From Elmis aenea (Eukaryota; Arthropoda; Insecta; Coleoptera; Elmidae), in the NCBI GenBank assembly GCA_947652605.1, contig OX393576.1, forward strand, positions 18,812,575 through 18,876,574: 64,000 bases of DNA, in the 5' to 3' direction. The translations under genes were made by a program, and so were the position numbers. Of this stretch, positions 22,182 through 32,575 are shown piece after piece (the stretch's first letter is position 1; the number at the start of each line of letters is the position of its first letter). The notes beneath the pieces are model-generated. The model had not been told where the DNA came from. It was given only the letters and a program-made list of their open reading frames with translations, and made no database searches.

Positions 22182-22258
22182 ATATAATCTTCGTTCCCGG
22201 GTTTGGAATCGCGTCTTTTATATTTAGAAGTAGTTGACGTTTCGACCATTGTATCTTG
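22182..22258 (-). repeat. Penelope terminal repeat, left copy
   Basis: About 80 bp including TTCCCGGGTTTGGAATCGCG and GTTGACGTTTCGACCATTG. The complement of this sequence occurs at 23877-23962 with three or four differences, so the two copies are in inverted orientation. Confidence 0.88.
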
Positions 22259-22276
22259 GTCTTTTTCAAAACGACT
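22230..22276 (-). ncRNA. Hammerhead ribozyme-like remnant (left terminal repeat)
   Basis: On the minus strand the order is TTTTGAAAAA, GACC, a 10-base loop, GGTC, GAAA, C, GTC. This matches the hammerhead order: stem II (GACC/GGTC), then the conserved GAAA, then the GUC cleavage triplet. The upstream CUGAUGA box is degraded to TTGAAAA. Penelope-like elements are known to carry hammerheads in their terminal repeats. Self-cleavage is unlikely with this core. Confidence 0.5.
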
Positions 22277-22300
22277 AGTTTGTGTAGGGTATTGCTGGGT

Positions 22301-23125
22301 TTATATATCCGCTTGATGGGTTTGTTCTGCCTCAGTGATTTTGTGATGACTGGTTTCCAGATGTTTGGTAGTTGTATGCCTGTGTCTGTTGTAGTTGTTT
22401 GGGTTCTTGATGATTTCCAATGATTCTCGATATAATCTTGGCCAGAAATAGTTTGCGCGGGCCAGTAGTTTTGTTTCTCTGAAGAGGATGTTGTGTCCTG
22501 TACCCTGGGCGTGTTCTGCTACCGCTGATTTATCGACTTGTTTTCTTGTTGTTTGTCCTTCGTGTTCTTTGAGACGCGTTTGTATACTCCTGCCAGTCTG
22601 TCCTATGTATACTTTTCCACAGGAGCAAGGTATGCTATATATTCCCGGGTGGTGTAGTCCTGTGTCGTGTGTTCTTCTTAATTTATTCGAGAGCTTCAAA
22701 GGAGCGTTGAAAACGGTTTTGATTTTATGTTTTTGTAGAAGCTTTGATATTTTATTAGTCACTACGCTGATGTAGGGCAAGTAAGTCGTAGCGATGTATT
22801 CTTTCTTTTCTTTTCCTTCTTTTGGCGTGGCATGTTTTTGTATGGTTCGAAGTATTTGTTTACGCTGGTAACCGTTTTCTTGTAGGGCTCTCGTGACCAT
22901 GTTCAGTTCTTCTTTGATGTTTTCTGGTGTGCCTATCTCTTTAGCTCTATGTATTAATGTGTTGATCACCGATTGTTTTTGGGCCGGATGATGATGCGAT
23001 GCAGCATTTAGATATCGGTTGGTGTGGGTCGGTTTACGGTAAACGCTGTGGCTCAGTGTTCCGTTAGCTTCTCTTTTGACCAGTATGTCCAGAAAGGGTA
23101 ACGCACCATTCTTCTCTTCCTCCAT
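22301..23125 (-). CDS. Penelope-like element: RT end, linker and GIY-YIG endonuclease
   Basis: The 274-codon frame begins with the end of the RT palm/thumb (EEKNGALPFLDILVKRE, SVYRKPTHTNRYLN), which is conserved in Penelope elements. A helical linker follows, then the endonuclease: GIYSIPCSCGKVYIGQTGRS at about 161-180, with GIY at 161-163 and YIG at 173-175. Arg 184 and His 188 (TRLKEH) follow, and a late Glu in YRESLEI (about 234-237) is the likely metal ligand. The CSCG pair is typical of the zinc-binding insertion in these enzymes. The frame overlaps no complete upstream gene; the coding continues from the upstream frame by a shift near 23190, so the ATG at 23125 is internal to the ancestral protein. 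All catalytic motifs appear intact. Confidence 0.9.
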   Translation of the reverse strand: MEEEKNGALPFLDILVKREANGTLSHSVYRKPTHTNRYLNAASHHHPAQKQSVINTLIHRAKEIGTPENIKEELNMVTRALQENGYQRKQILRTIQKHATPKEGKEKKEYIATTYLPYISVVTNKISKLLQKHKIKTVFNAPLKLSNKLRRTHDTGLHHPGIYSIPCSCGKVYIGQTGRSIQTRLKEHEGQTTRKQVDKSAVAEHAQGTGHNILFRETKLLARANYFWPRLYRESLEIIKNPNNYNRHRHTTTKHLETSHHKITEAEQTHQADI

Positions 23126-23132
23126 CGTAAAT

Positions 23133-23780
23133 TTAATGTTCTTGTGTAGGTTGTTCAGGTGTGTAAGAAAGTCTTGGTGGTTCTTTTCCAGGTTCCCAGA
23201 TGACGAAGGTGTCGTCTACGTATCGGAACCAGTGTTTCGGTTTCAATTTGCTGGAGAGTAGGGCTTGTTCTTCGAAGGCTTCCATGTACAAGTTGGCCAG
23301 TGCCGGTGATAATGGTGAACCCATGGCTGCTCCCGTTGTTTGTTCATAGATGCCTCCATTGAAGGTGAAGTAGGTAGATTGTGCGCACAGCTTTATTAGG
23401 TCGGCTAGGTTACCATCGAGGTCGTTAGCAATCAGTCGTTCCCTTGCCAATTCCACTGCTTCGTCAACCGGTATATTGGTAAATAATGACGTCACATCGA
23501 AGCTGATCATGATGTCGTTGTCGTTTATATTTAGCTGTTCTAGTTTCTGGATGAAGTGTGCTGAGTTTCGGACATGGTGATCCGATTGTCCAATGAAATT
23601 CTTCAGTGTTCTGGCGAGGTATCTTGCTAGAGGATGGGTAGCTGATCCAATGGCGCTCACTATTGGTCTTAACGGTACGTCTTGTTTGTGTATTTTCGGT
23701 AGACAATACAGTTTTGGGGTTCTGGATTCTGTCGGTATTAGGCTCTTGTGGTCTTCTGTTGGAATTGATAAGATTTTCAC
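23133..23780 (-). CDS. Penelope-like element: reverse transcriptase, frameshifted at the end
   Basis: The 215-codon frame covers most of the RT. Motifs: KLYCLPKIHKQDVPLRPIVS (about 23-42), SFDVTSLFTNIPV with catalytic Asp 95, GAAMGSPLSPALANLYMEAF (about 150-169), and YVDDTFVIW with the catalytic pair at 189-190. After WEPG the true reading shifts by one base to LEKNHQDFLTHLNNLHKN, which runs into the downstream frame. This single indel near 23190 therefore separates two otherwise good halves. Upstream of 23780 the frame has stops, but MDSAEYNKVLDML, a Penelope-like N-terminal piece, is readable near 23870-23830. The copy is inactive but recent enough to keep all catalytic residues. Confidence 0.9.
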   Translation of the reverse strand: MKILSIPTEDHKSLIPTESRTPKLYCLPKIHKQDVPLRPIVSAIGSATHPLARYLARTLKNFIGQSDHHVRNSAHFIQKLEQLNINDNDIMISFDVTSLFTNIPVDEAVELARERLIANDLDGNLADLIKLCAQSTYFTFNGGIYEQTTGAAMGSPLSPALANLYMEAFEEQALLSSKLKPKHWFRYVDDTFVIWEPGKEPPRLSYTPEQPTQEH

Positions 23781-23865
23781 TGCTATCCTAATATGTCGTA
23801 TTCAGTACTCGGTACGTCGATTCCTAGAGCATGTCGAGAACTTTGTTGTATTCCGCGCTGTCCAT

Positions 23866-23912
23866 AATTTAAAAAAAAAGACCAAGATACAATGGTCGAA
23901 ACGTCAACTACT
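23866..23912 (+). ncRNA. Hammerhead ribozyme-like remnant (right terminal repeat)
   Basis: Same GACC-loop-GGTC-GAAA-C-GTC arrangement at 23880-23905. The position of the CUGAUGA box is now a run of nine A residues, so the core is destroyed. Confidence 0.5.
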
Positions 23913-23962
23913 TCTAAATATAGAAGACGCGGTTCCAAACCCGGGAACGAAGATTATATTAT
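23877..23962 (+). repeat. Penelope terminal repeat, right copy
   Basis: Inverted counterpart of 22182-22258. It is followed by about 32 bp (23963-23994) unique to this side before the target duplication. Confidence 0.88.
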
Positions 23963-24007
23963 GGATAACGGCCGCGAAAGCCTCAAGAATAAAATACCTA
24001 CTCTAAT

Positions 24008-25003
24008 GTTCTCATATTCACAATTTGTTGTGCATTTAAAATTAATTGAGAATTTAATTATAAGTGGATCCATGGACAGTAAGTAGAACGTTAAAAATAA
24101 AACAATACAGAAATCTACACTTTTGCAGTTGATGTGACTTGTGTGATACTACCTAAATAAAAAAAAAAAAAAAACGTTTTGTTAATTTGCAGCATTTATT
24201 TTTAATGAAAGACACCCTAACAAGAAGATTTGTGTTGTTTTGAGCCTAAATATCAAAATAAATACATTAAACCTTATAATTTTGATAAGATGGAAATAAA
24301 TGCTTTTTCATGAAGTCATATCCAACTATGGTTTCCATTTAAAAAATGTAAGTTTATATAAGAATTTAAACAATATTGAACAAATGAATGTTTTTGTTTT
24401 ACAGTACGTAAAAAAATCTACAACTTTTACCCCAAAAATATGTTTGTACCATTAAGTATAAACGATTTATTAACCATTAACAAAAAGCCCATTTTGATTT
24501 TTATTCCTTATCTAGCGTGCCATGGAACTTTTTTTAAACGTTAAAGCATCGCTGAATAGGCCTCAGAAAGGAAAACAATTTGTCTAATTTAAACTTCTTT
24601 GTAGCTCTTACCGCTTAAGAGATCCCAATCGTGGCCCTTTTATGCGGACCACCTTATTTAACGTAACACTCTTCTAGATTTAATAATACAAAAAAAATAA
24701 ATGAATGTATCGAGAAATAATTTTACTATATTAAAAAAAATAGTACATTCAACTTCAAAATTTTGTTTTTGTTTCGACTTTTTCTCGAAAACGTAGTTTG
24801 GTATTTGATTTTCGTTTTCACCGTTATATCTCTTTTATAAATTTAGTTGACTAATTTATCTTAAAACTAGGCAGGATGGGTCAATTTTAACAACACCATA
24901 CTATAAGGGCCTACGAATACCAAACTTGTTATATTGATAATAATATAGTCAAAATTTACAGGTTTTTAAGTTTTTAATGATATTTAGGAAACTAGGCACA
25001 ATA
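24008..25003. other. No gene; fragments of palindromic repeats
   Basis: AT-rich. A run of A residues lies near 24158-24173. 24318-24660 resembles part of the 349-955 family (GTAGCTCTTACCG, GCGGACCACC) and shares CCAACTATGGT with 59020, but has no complete ends. Confidence 0.45.
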
Positions 25004-26337
25004 CAGGGTGTGTATAAATTGGCGGAAGCGCGATGTTCTTCTAAGTTGAAAATCTTAATACAAAAATGTTGTACCATGCTTGCTGTGTCTGCAAGAGGTC
25101 CCCAAAGTTTTGACATTTAGTCCTTTAAAAAGCGTTATTATTTAATATTTGTTAATAAAGAGCTGCGATTTGAAATAAAAATAAATTTCGAATAATATTT
25201 TTTCCTAGATATTGTGTTTTTCCGTTCAAAAATTGGCGTTGAAAATATGTTAATCACTGATTTAAATGAAAATAATACACATGGCAACATTGCCATTAGC
25301 TGTCATCTCTGTTTTTCTCGTAATTATTTCTAGTTTGTGTTAGACGATACCTAAAAGTTTGCAGCTATGTTTATGAACTGAAGGTTCCTTGGTTCCTTGT
25401 GGTTTCACCGAGAAACCACCTTTCAAATAATTTATTATATGATACCCAGTGCCCAAGCTTTAAAACCACTATTGCTATTCTATGTCTTATAGCACCATCT
25501 CTTGGCAAAAAGCAAAAGTTCTTACTAAAATAGGTCCGTATACCAAAATTTAATTTAAATGTTTTGCATGGTGTAAGTCGACTTGTCAAACAGTGGTAAA
25601 TCGCAAGAAAATATAAAATTTTACGCAATTAGTGGATTGTAATGGCTGGTAAGTAAATTTATCAGTGAATTATGATCAGGTGATAGTTTGTTTATGGATT
25701 TGCTTTTAAATTCGAAGTTATAAAAGATATTTATAAAAATATTTAAAGTGTGTTTCTTGTGCGCCATTGGTTATCTGATAAAACCACCGCTTTTTTTTCT
25801 ATTATTGTAAAAAAAAATTATGTTAATTTTAATTTATTTTAAGTTCATGAAGTGAATGATAACTTTTTTTTTATTGAAAAAAATTATTTTGGGTTGAAAG
25901 GAAATTTATTTATTATTAAATTATTAAACACCATAAAAAGGAAAAGTGTTTTTTTTTTGTCCCAGTGGTTATCTAATAAAATTTTTTTTATTGTTCATGT
26001 TATGGTATTTTAAGTTAATAAAGTAAATTTTTTTTTTCTTTTTATCAATAAAACTTATTTTGGGACTCAAAGGGTTAAAGTTTGCATCTATGTTTACTAA
26101 CTGAAGGCTTTCAGTTCGAACAAATATTATAAATACCTAAGTAAAAATTGCTGATAAAAAAATGTCCAAACGCAAATCAATGGATACAATGTTGCCAAAT
26201 TTTTGTTTCTTTAAATGGTTTCTGAGGCCATAGGAAGCATGGTACAACATTTTTGCATAAAGATTTTAGACTTGGAATTTTACGAAGAACATCGTCACGT
26301 GTAGCGCTTCCGCCAATTTATATTTATACACACCCTG
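25004..26337. mobile_element. TA-flanked inverted-repeat element, CAGGGTGTGTATAAATTGGC end
   Basis: The left end CAGGGTGTGTATAAATTGGC and right end GCCAATTTATATTTATACAC plus ACCCTG are inverted copies for about 110 bp (compare 25004-25075 with 26232-26337). TA flanks both. The interior contains an imperfect tandem duplication (about 25748-25900 and 25945-26070, sharing GGTTATCT and TTATTTTGGG) and no long open frame of interest. One arm is present as a half copy at 4525-4848. Confidence 0.85.
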
Positions 26338-26707
26338 TATAATGTACCTATATGTATACAATACCAGTTTATATTCTTATTAAGCACGCTAAACACACTT
26401 CTTTGCTTATTTTTCAACCATCCTTTTATTTTCCAACGGTTTTCGAGATCCACATTTTCCTTATCTTAAAATGTATACAAAAATATTTAATATATCGTAT
26501 TCTCCTTTTGTGTAGTCTTGCGTTATCTTGTTGCAATAGAAACCCTCTGCTGACTGATTAAGATGTATTTAGACCTTTAAAATTGGCTACATTATTTCTT
26601 AAATGATATTATTACCAATAAGATAACACAAGACCTTAGTATGAAATAATTTCCGAAAGAAAATTCAAGATCTTGGTTGGTTACTTTTAATTTATTTACT
26701 ATGCCTG

Positions 26708-27446
26708 CAGGATGCGCAAAGTAGGTGCAATTTTGTAATAAACGGTAAGAGATACTAGGTCGATTAAATTGGACAAAACGTCCCTACTTGAAATAGGTAG
26801 GTACTCAGCGATACATTAATTTTTTGAAAACCATTTATGACACAATAACACTGAAGAAAAACTGAAGGTAGCAAACTTTTAAAATGTGAAATATTTTGAC
26901 TGTAGTTGTTAATAATAAGAAACTTGATAAAAAAAAGTTGTAAAGATATTAACATACCGTAAAATGCGACATTAATTTGTTTAAAAATATTTCAGATTTT
27001 GAGATGCATTATTTTTTTAAAAAAGTTATTAAAGTTTTTTTTTAATGGTAATCATAGTAGGCTTTGACATGTAAAAGCTCATTTCTTACTCTCTTCAAAT
27101 TACATAGGTTTTTCATGTTTGTTTTACTATTATGTGTTCAATTTAATGCAAATGCTTTAAAGAGCAAGTGTGTCATGGAACAAAACATAATTTATTACTG
27201 CAATTATTACTAATTTATGGTTTGTTAACTATAACTTTTCCTTAGTATTTTTTATGGACGTAAATATTTAAAATTCTGGGAATTGTATACTTATTTTAAA
27301 CCTGAATTTAGTGCCATAAATTGTTTTTAAAAATTAAAGTATCCCTAAGTAGATTTTTAGCACTATTTTTTTGGTTTAATTTAATCGATCTTGAATCTAT
27401 TGCCGTTTACTATTCCTATAATGTCCCACCTATTTGGCGCATCCTG
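26708..27446. mobile_element. Inverted-repeat element, CAGGATGCGC ends
   Basis: CAGGATGCGCAAAGTAGGTG on the left and CACCTATTTGGCGCATCCTG on the right are inverted copies. Similarity extends inward about 65 bp through AAACGGTAAGAGATACTAGG against CTTGAATCTATTGCCGTTTA. The right flank is TA; the left is TG, probably mutated. The 63-codon minus frame inside has no motif. Confidence 0.75.
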
Positions 27447-27448
27447 TA

Positions 27449-28968
27449 TTACTCTGATGTTACTACAAGTGATTATCATCTATAGATTATTATAACATTA
27501 TCTTCAGGAAGGAAATGATCATAACTGTGAAGATGTTAAAAAAGGCTAACAATAAGTAATTCTACTTCGTTTCATAAGCAAACCAATCATATTTAAAAAA
27601 ATATATTGGAGAATAATTCTGGATTTTGATGGAAAATATGTAGGTTGAGTGCGAGACTTAATTGTACATTAAAATTTTAAGAAGCTTTGTGCAACCGTAA
27701 TAATATAAAAAGAGTTCTTTTAATTGCTTTATTTTAAAAACAAGGCCTACAGAATTCAAAATATAGCTGCCAAAGAATGCATTATAACAGAAACGATATA
27801 ATATAACAATACAATTCGTTTTTCAATGAGTACTTATTGTTTAACTAATTCTGTAAAAAAAGAAACTACTTTTGATTAAACCGTGGTAAACGTTAATCTT
27901 TGATTGCTGCAGAGGTCAACAAACTCAAGTAGGCTATTTATTGTTTAACCCCTGCATTTGTTTCTGTTTACACGGTGCCTACGCTAAACAAAGCAGTAAG
28001 CAGCACTCTTGTATATAAACATTCATCAATCAACCGAGATAGAATTAAGACAAATTTACTCTCGTTATACCCAAATATTAATTACGACTAAAAGTTACAG
28101 CGCTTGTAGGTAAATGTATTCACACTCAGCGGCGTTCATCCAGTATCTACACGAATTCACCTTCACTTTGCACCTTATTCTTACCCTCTCGCCAATTTCG
28201 TGCCCTATACTTTAATAATACACTTAAATTCAGAGTGTGAAAATACGATACAATAACCTAGAACGTGTTAATAGTCCCTTATGACTTTTGTTGTCAGTGA
28301 GAAGCGACTGTAGTGGAGTACAAAGGTGATTAGATTGTCTACCTAGCACATCTAATTATGTAAAATTCAGTAGTATAATTATTTTATTTGTTTTGGCGGC
28401 ACATATAAACACGGAGTTTAATTGTTGCTATAATTACAGTAATCTTGTAGACAACCGAGATTTTTTCGTCTGCGTGTCTACCACAGCTGTAACGCTCTTT
28501 GTTATAAAACTGGTGATGAAATGTATATACAAATGTTCTTCTCGGAAATCATACACCGCAACGAAGAATATTGTTTTATAAATATGATACATCTCGTCAC
28601 CTAATAGTTATTTTTTGATTATGCTGTGTTCCATGTACTTCAACAAACCCAACTTTGAAGTTATTGGGTAAAAACAAAGTTTTGAGTGTTAGCTTTGTTT
28701 CATACCAATAAATCTGTTGACGGATTGCAGTTTTATTTAATTTTAAGGTCAATTTTCTCATAATCTCCATGTGATATGAAACAAAACAACTCTAGGGTGA
28801 GGAGATTTAAAAATGTGACATTCTTTATTAAACTTGTAAAAATTAATGATTCCAAAATGTATATAATATTTAATAGTCTTCAGTCAAGAATATAAACTTC
28901 AAGTTTTTGTCCATTTGTTTTATAGTTCTTGGGACTCTTGGGATTCAAAAGTTAGCTTCTTGCATGTA
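27449..28968. other. No feature recognised
   Basis: AT-rich spacer; the 62-codon frame at 28393 is not supported by any motif. Confidence 0.45.
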
Positions 28969-30260
28969 GGGTAAAACGTGGTAATACGCCCCAGCCGGAA
29001 AAACGCCCCACCTATGTAGTTTAGTTGTTTAATCATCGATGACACTACTAGTATCACATAATGGTAGTGTTAGTTAAGGAGTTTAGTATACCTCCACCAC
29101 CTCACTAGTTTCCCGCTGAAAATCGAAAAAATTCGCAATTCACGGCAAGTGGACGTTGTATTATTTCTGTCTCAATTATTGAAAAAACAATTTCGCATGA
29201 AGTGTATTAGTATCGTTCAAATTTCGACATAAATTCGGAAAGCTTGTTTCATAACCTCTAAAATGACATTACGCATTTATTTATTAATGCCTCAATGGTC
29301 TTGGTACACCAGTGGGGCGTTTTTCACCACTGTTTGGGAATTACGCCCCAGATCTAAAAGCGTAAAATGCCCCTTTTGGTTTAAGATCACTTTTTCTCAA
29401 TTTCGGACGCCAATGAGGCAAACAGGTCTACTGCTTTTTCCAAACGTGACGAAGTGCCCATCGATAGGAATAAAAATCGTGGAAAACAACAGTCATCCCC
29501 AACTACTGTGCCATTAGATGAACCTGGGCCATCAGGACTGCAAAGAACCCCACCAAAAAGGCCACAGCCATCTGCAACTACTTTTAGCAAAAAATCCTCT
29601 GAAGAAGAAACCCCTTCAAAATTTCTTGCACAAACAAATCCGATTCCAGTCATTCCACCAATTCTTACTAAAAGAAAACAGGCCGCTGTTGACATCTCCA
29701 GAAAACCGATGCAAACGTAAAATTTTATGTGAGAAAAAGCAAAACATCAGTGCGAAAAGAGAAGGGAAGAAAACTACAGTTGCTAATGTAGCCCGCGCAC
29801 CAAAAAAAGATGAAAAGTATTAAAGAGGAACTCGTATTGAGTTCTTCTGAGGAAGTTTCAGATGAATCTGAAAAGATTTGCGTCAAATGCGGTGATTACT
29901 ACTACGAAAGTAGACTTGGATACAGTGCACAGCGTGTTCTCGATGGCTTCACGAAACGCGTACAACGTACGAAGATTTATGTCACTTGTGTGGTGCAAAA
30001 AATTAAGTTCTTACTAAAAATAAGTAGTAATAATCGTGTGGGGCGTTTTCCACAGCAGAGTGGGCAATACGCCTCAAAGGAAAGGGTTCCAAATTGTTTT
30101 TTTTATTGTTTTCCTGCGTTTACTTTTCACAAACTTTTTATATTTACGTAATGTACACTCATTATACTAATTAGAAATGTATTTTTTGTTTAGAATAAAG
30201 CTATCATTTTGCAGTAACGATTTTTTTTTTGAAAGTGGGGCGTATTTCACCGTTTTATTC
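28969..30260 (+). mobile_element. Pogo-like DNA transposon, internally deleted
   Basis: TA-flanked ends form an imperfect 24-bp inverted repeat: GGGTAAAACGTGGTAATACG at 28969 and its counterpart CGTATTTCACCGTTTTATTC ending 30260. GGGGCGT-type subterminal repeats recur inside at 29312, 29345 and 30040. The plus strand retains only the C-terminal part of a transposase of the CENP-B/jerky/pogo type. At about 1.29 kb it is too short to hold a complete gene. Confidence 0.72.
29400..30000 (+). pseudogene. C-terminal part of pogo-like DDE transposase with PHD-like zinc finger
   Basis: The frame around 29454-29720 encodes a proline/serine-rich linker (PIDRNKNRGKQQSS, then PGPSGLQRTPPKRPQPSA), typical of the tail after the DDE domain in insect pogo-like transposases. 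After several stops, 29810 onward reads EELVLSSSEEVSDE followed by ICVKCGDYYYES. A one-base shift then restores WIQCTACSRWLHE and YEDLCHLCGAK. Together these give a Cys/His spacing like a C4HC3 PHD finger. The catalytic domain is absent, and there are at least two frameshifts. The GTG at 29454 is not a real start. Confidence 0.68.
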
Positions 30261-30461
30261 TATCTAAAATCGGTGTCTACTTTTGCCATGTTGAGGTTTG
30301 TTCCCTTGTATAATTAGACCAAAAAGTTTAGTTCAATCGGCCAAATAGTTTTTGAATTACAGCTGATCAAAGTGCAAAACAAGTATCACGATTTTTTTAT
30401 CCAGAACAAAAACGACTTCAACTACAAATTTCCGCAAATTTCCGCAAATTTCCCAGCAGTG

Positions 30462-30985
30462 TTTTTGACGAAATAAAGCGATTTTATGCGAAGATTTATC
30501 ACAACAGATTGGACATGGGTTCATCACTACACACCCGAGATAAAAGAAAAATCGAAAGAATTGAAGCACAAAGAAGGCAATGAAGATCATCTCAAGGTCA
30601 TAGCGTAAGTTCTATAGGACTCAAAGAGCATCATTATTGACTGCCTTTCAAAGGGTAATTCTGTAACTGGGGAGTATCACTTATTGAACCGATTGAAGCA
30701 AAAGAAATATTAAGATAAGATCAGGTGTGTTAAGAAAGGTTCTCTTTCATTACGACAATGACTCAATCGCCCAGAATTGTAACATCCACAATTGAAAAAC
30801 TGGGCTTTCGGTTGATTTCCTTTGGTCAAAGTTTCCAAATTGGGTCTCCACCGACATCTCTTTCCAAACTTAAAAAAAACGCTTAAAGTTTTCATCAAAT
30901 GAGGACGTCATTTGCAGACCTCGGCGAATTGGCCCACAAAGAGAAGAGATGAATAAAAATGGAACACTGCATAAACTAACGATTA
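30462..30985 (+). pseudogene. Mariner-like transposase remnant
   Basis: Readable pieces in order are RRFITTDWTWVHHYTPE (family consensus has TTDETW; the Asp is kept, the Glu is Trp), KGNSVTGEYHLLNRLKQKK, VLFHYDND (second catalytic Asp region), then a decayed stretch, and FSSNEDVICR. The last part, KNGTLHKL, resembles the end of mariner transposases (KNGIEKLE). The N-terminal DNA-binding region and the inverted repeats are not visible. It joins an RTE-like RT fragment at about 30985, making a misleading 60-codon chimeric frame at 30949-31131. Confidence 0.7.
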
Positions 30986-31088
30986 TGGATAAAGTAAGAA
31001 ACGAGGATATACGAGCAAGAGTACACGCAGTAAAGAGCTTGAATGATATAATTGAGGAACAACTACTGATTTGGTGCGGTCATTTAAC
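30985..31088 (+). pseudogene. RTE-like RT fragment, part before the Jockey insertion
   Basis: VRNEDIRARVHAVKSLNDII and LIWCGHL correspond to the block before KQLIWYGHVQRM of the element at 16.6 kb. The sequence continues after the Jockey element at 32779: TFNRIP spans the target site. It is a small C-terminal piece of an older retrotransposon. Confidence 0.7.
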
Positions 31089-31097
31089 ATTTAACAG

Positions 31098-32575
31098 GTG
31101 CCGATCACCTTGCCGAAATATTCAAACGTAACGACATCCACCCTGATGCCTATATACACGAAACTGAAAACGTTGAAGACACAGAAATTGAACTAGTAAC
31201 TCCCAAAGAAGTGGCCAAAGAAATTAAGACCAACATAAATCCCAACAAAGCTCCAGGGTTTGATCTTATCACCGGTGAAATTTTGAAACAACTCCCAAAG
31301 AAAGGCATAGTCATGCTGACGTATTTAATAAATGCAGCGTTTAGACTCAGACACGTTCCTAGTTCCTGGAAAGTAGCAGAAGTTATCATGATACAAAAGC
31401 CAGGCAAACCACCAAATGAAGCCAAATCGTACCGGCCTATATCACTCTTACCGATCATCTCCAAGTTATTCGAGAAACTGTTTCTAAAGAGACTACAACC
31501 CGTAATAGAAAGGAAAAAGCTAATACCAAACCATCAATTCGGCTTTAGACACAGACACTCTACGATAGACCAAGTGCACAGGATAACGGACGTAATAGAA
31601 AAGGCACTAGAAGAAAAATTAATCTGCTCTACCATCTTCCTTGATGTGGCTCAAGCTTTCGATAGGGTTTCTCATGAAGGACTGATACTGAAACTTAACA
31701 GAATACTACCAAAACATCATGTAGAACTGTTAATGTCGTACATATCAGGTAGATTGTTTAGAATAAAACAAGAAAATGAATATTCTGCACTGAAAGAAGT
31801 GAAAGCAGGAGTCCCTCAAGACAGCGTCCTGGGCCCAGTCCTCTACTTACTGTACACACATGATTTGCCGCAACTGCAAAACATTACAACAGCCACATTT
31901 GCAGATGATACTGCAATCATGGCAGTAGGTAAAGATACAGAAGATGCAGCGATAAAACTGCAGAATGCATGTAATAGAATCAGCAATTGGATGAGCGAGT
32001 GGAGTATAAAACTGAATGATCAAAAATCTTCTCACATATATTTTACGAATAAAAAACTTACACAAATTCCAATAACGATTAATGGGAACGTCGTCCCGAA
32101 TAAAACGACAGCCAAGTATTTAGGCATGACTCTCGACACGCGACTGAGGTGGAAGCCACATATAAAAATAAAAAAAGAAGAGCTAAGTATAAAATACAGA
32201 AAACTGTATTGGCTTCTAGGACGACGATCCCAATTATCGTTGTAAAATAAAATTATTATCTATAACCAGATACTAAAACCTGTCTGGGTTTATGGCATTC
32301 AGTTGTGGGGATGTGCCAAACAGTGCAACATCAAGAAAGTACAGGTATTCCAAAATAAAGTTCTTCGTAACGCAGTTGACGCGCCATGGTACGTGAGAAA
32401 CAAGGACATTCATCGTGATCTCTGTATTCCAGAGGTATCTAGCGAAATTAAACGCTTTGCTAAAAAACACGCAACGCGACTGCAAAACCACATAAACCCA
32501 GAGGCAATACAACTGCTAGACAACCATGGGTTGGTTAGAAGATTGAAAAGACAAAAACCGTTTGAACTTGTTTAG
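31098..32575 (+). pseudogene. Jockey-type reverse transcriptase, one in-frame stop
   Basis: The frame is open from the truncation (ADHLAEIFKRNDIHPDAYIH) to TAA at 32243, then continues in the same frame to TAG at 32573. Only one nonsense codon interrupts about 490 codons. Counting from the GTG at 31211: NPNKAPGFDLITGEIL at 10-25, KSYRPISLLPIISKLFEK at 72-89, FLDVAQAFDRV at 143-153, VPQDSVLGP at 201-209 (the usual VPQGSVLGP has Gly, here Asp), FADD at 230-233 and KYLGMTLD near 300. After the stop come LKPVWVYGIQLWGCA and VLRNAVDAPWYVRN, typical of the Jockey clade tail. The GTG is not a start. Confidence 0.92.

Larger units (their letters stand above)
22181..23994 (-). mobile_element. Penelope-like retroelement with GIY-YIG endonuclease
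   Basis: A 1.8-kb element encodes, on the minus strand, a Penelope-type RT followed by a GIY-YIG endonuclease. The coding part is flanked by inverted copies of an about 80-bp terminal repeat (22182-22258 and 23877-23962). A 13-bp direct repeat, TACCTACTCTAAT, borders the whole unit at 22168-22180 and 23995-24007 and is taken as the target duplication. The N-terminal part of the RT is missing, as expected for a 5'-truncated copy. The domain order (RT, then linker, then GIY-YIG) is diagnostic for endonuclease-bearing Penelope-like elements, and inverted terminal repeats are a known arrangement in this class. Confidence 0.92.

Noticed and set aside
29387..29695. 102-codon minus-strand glycine/valine-rich protein
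   Set aside because: It is antisense to the pogo-like linker region and lacks its own motifs.
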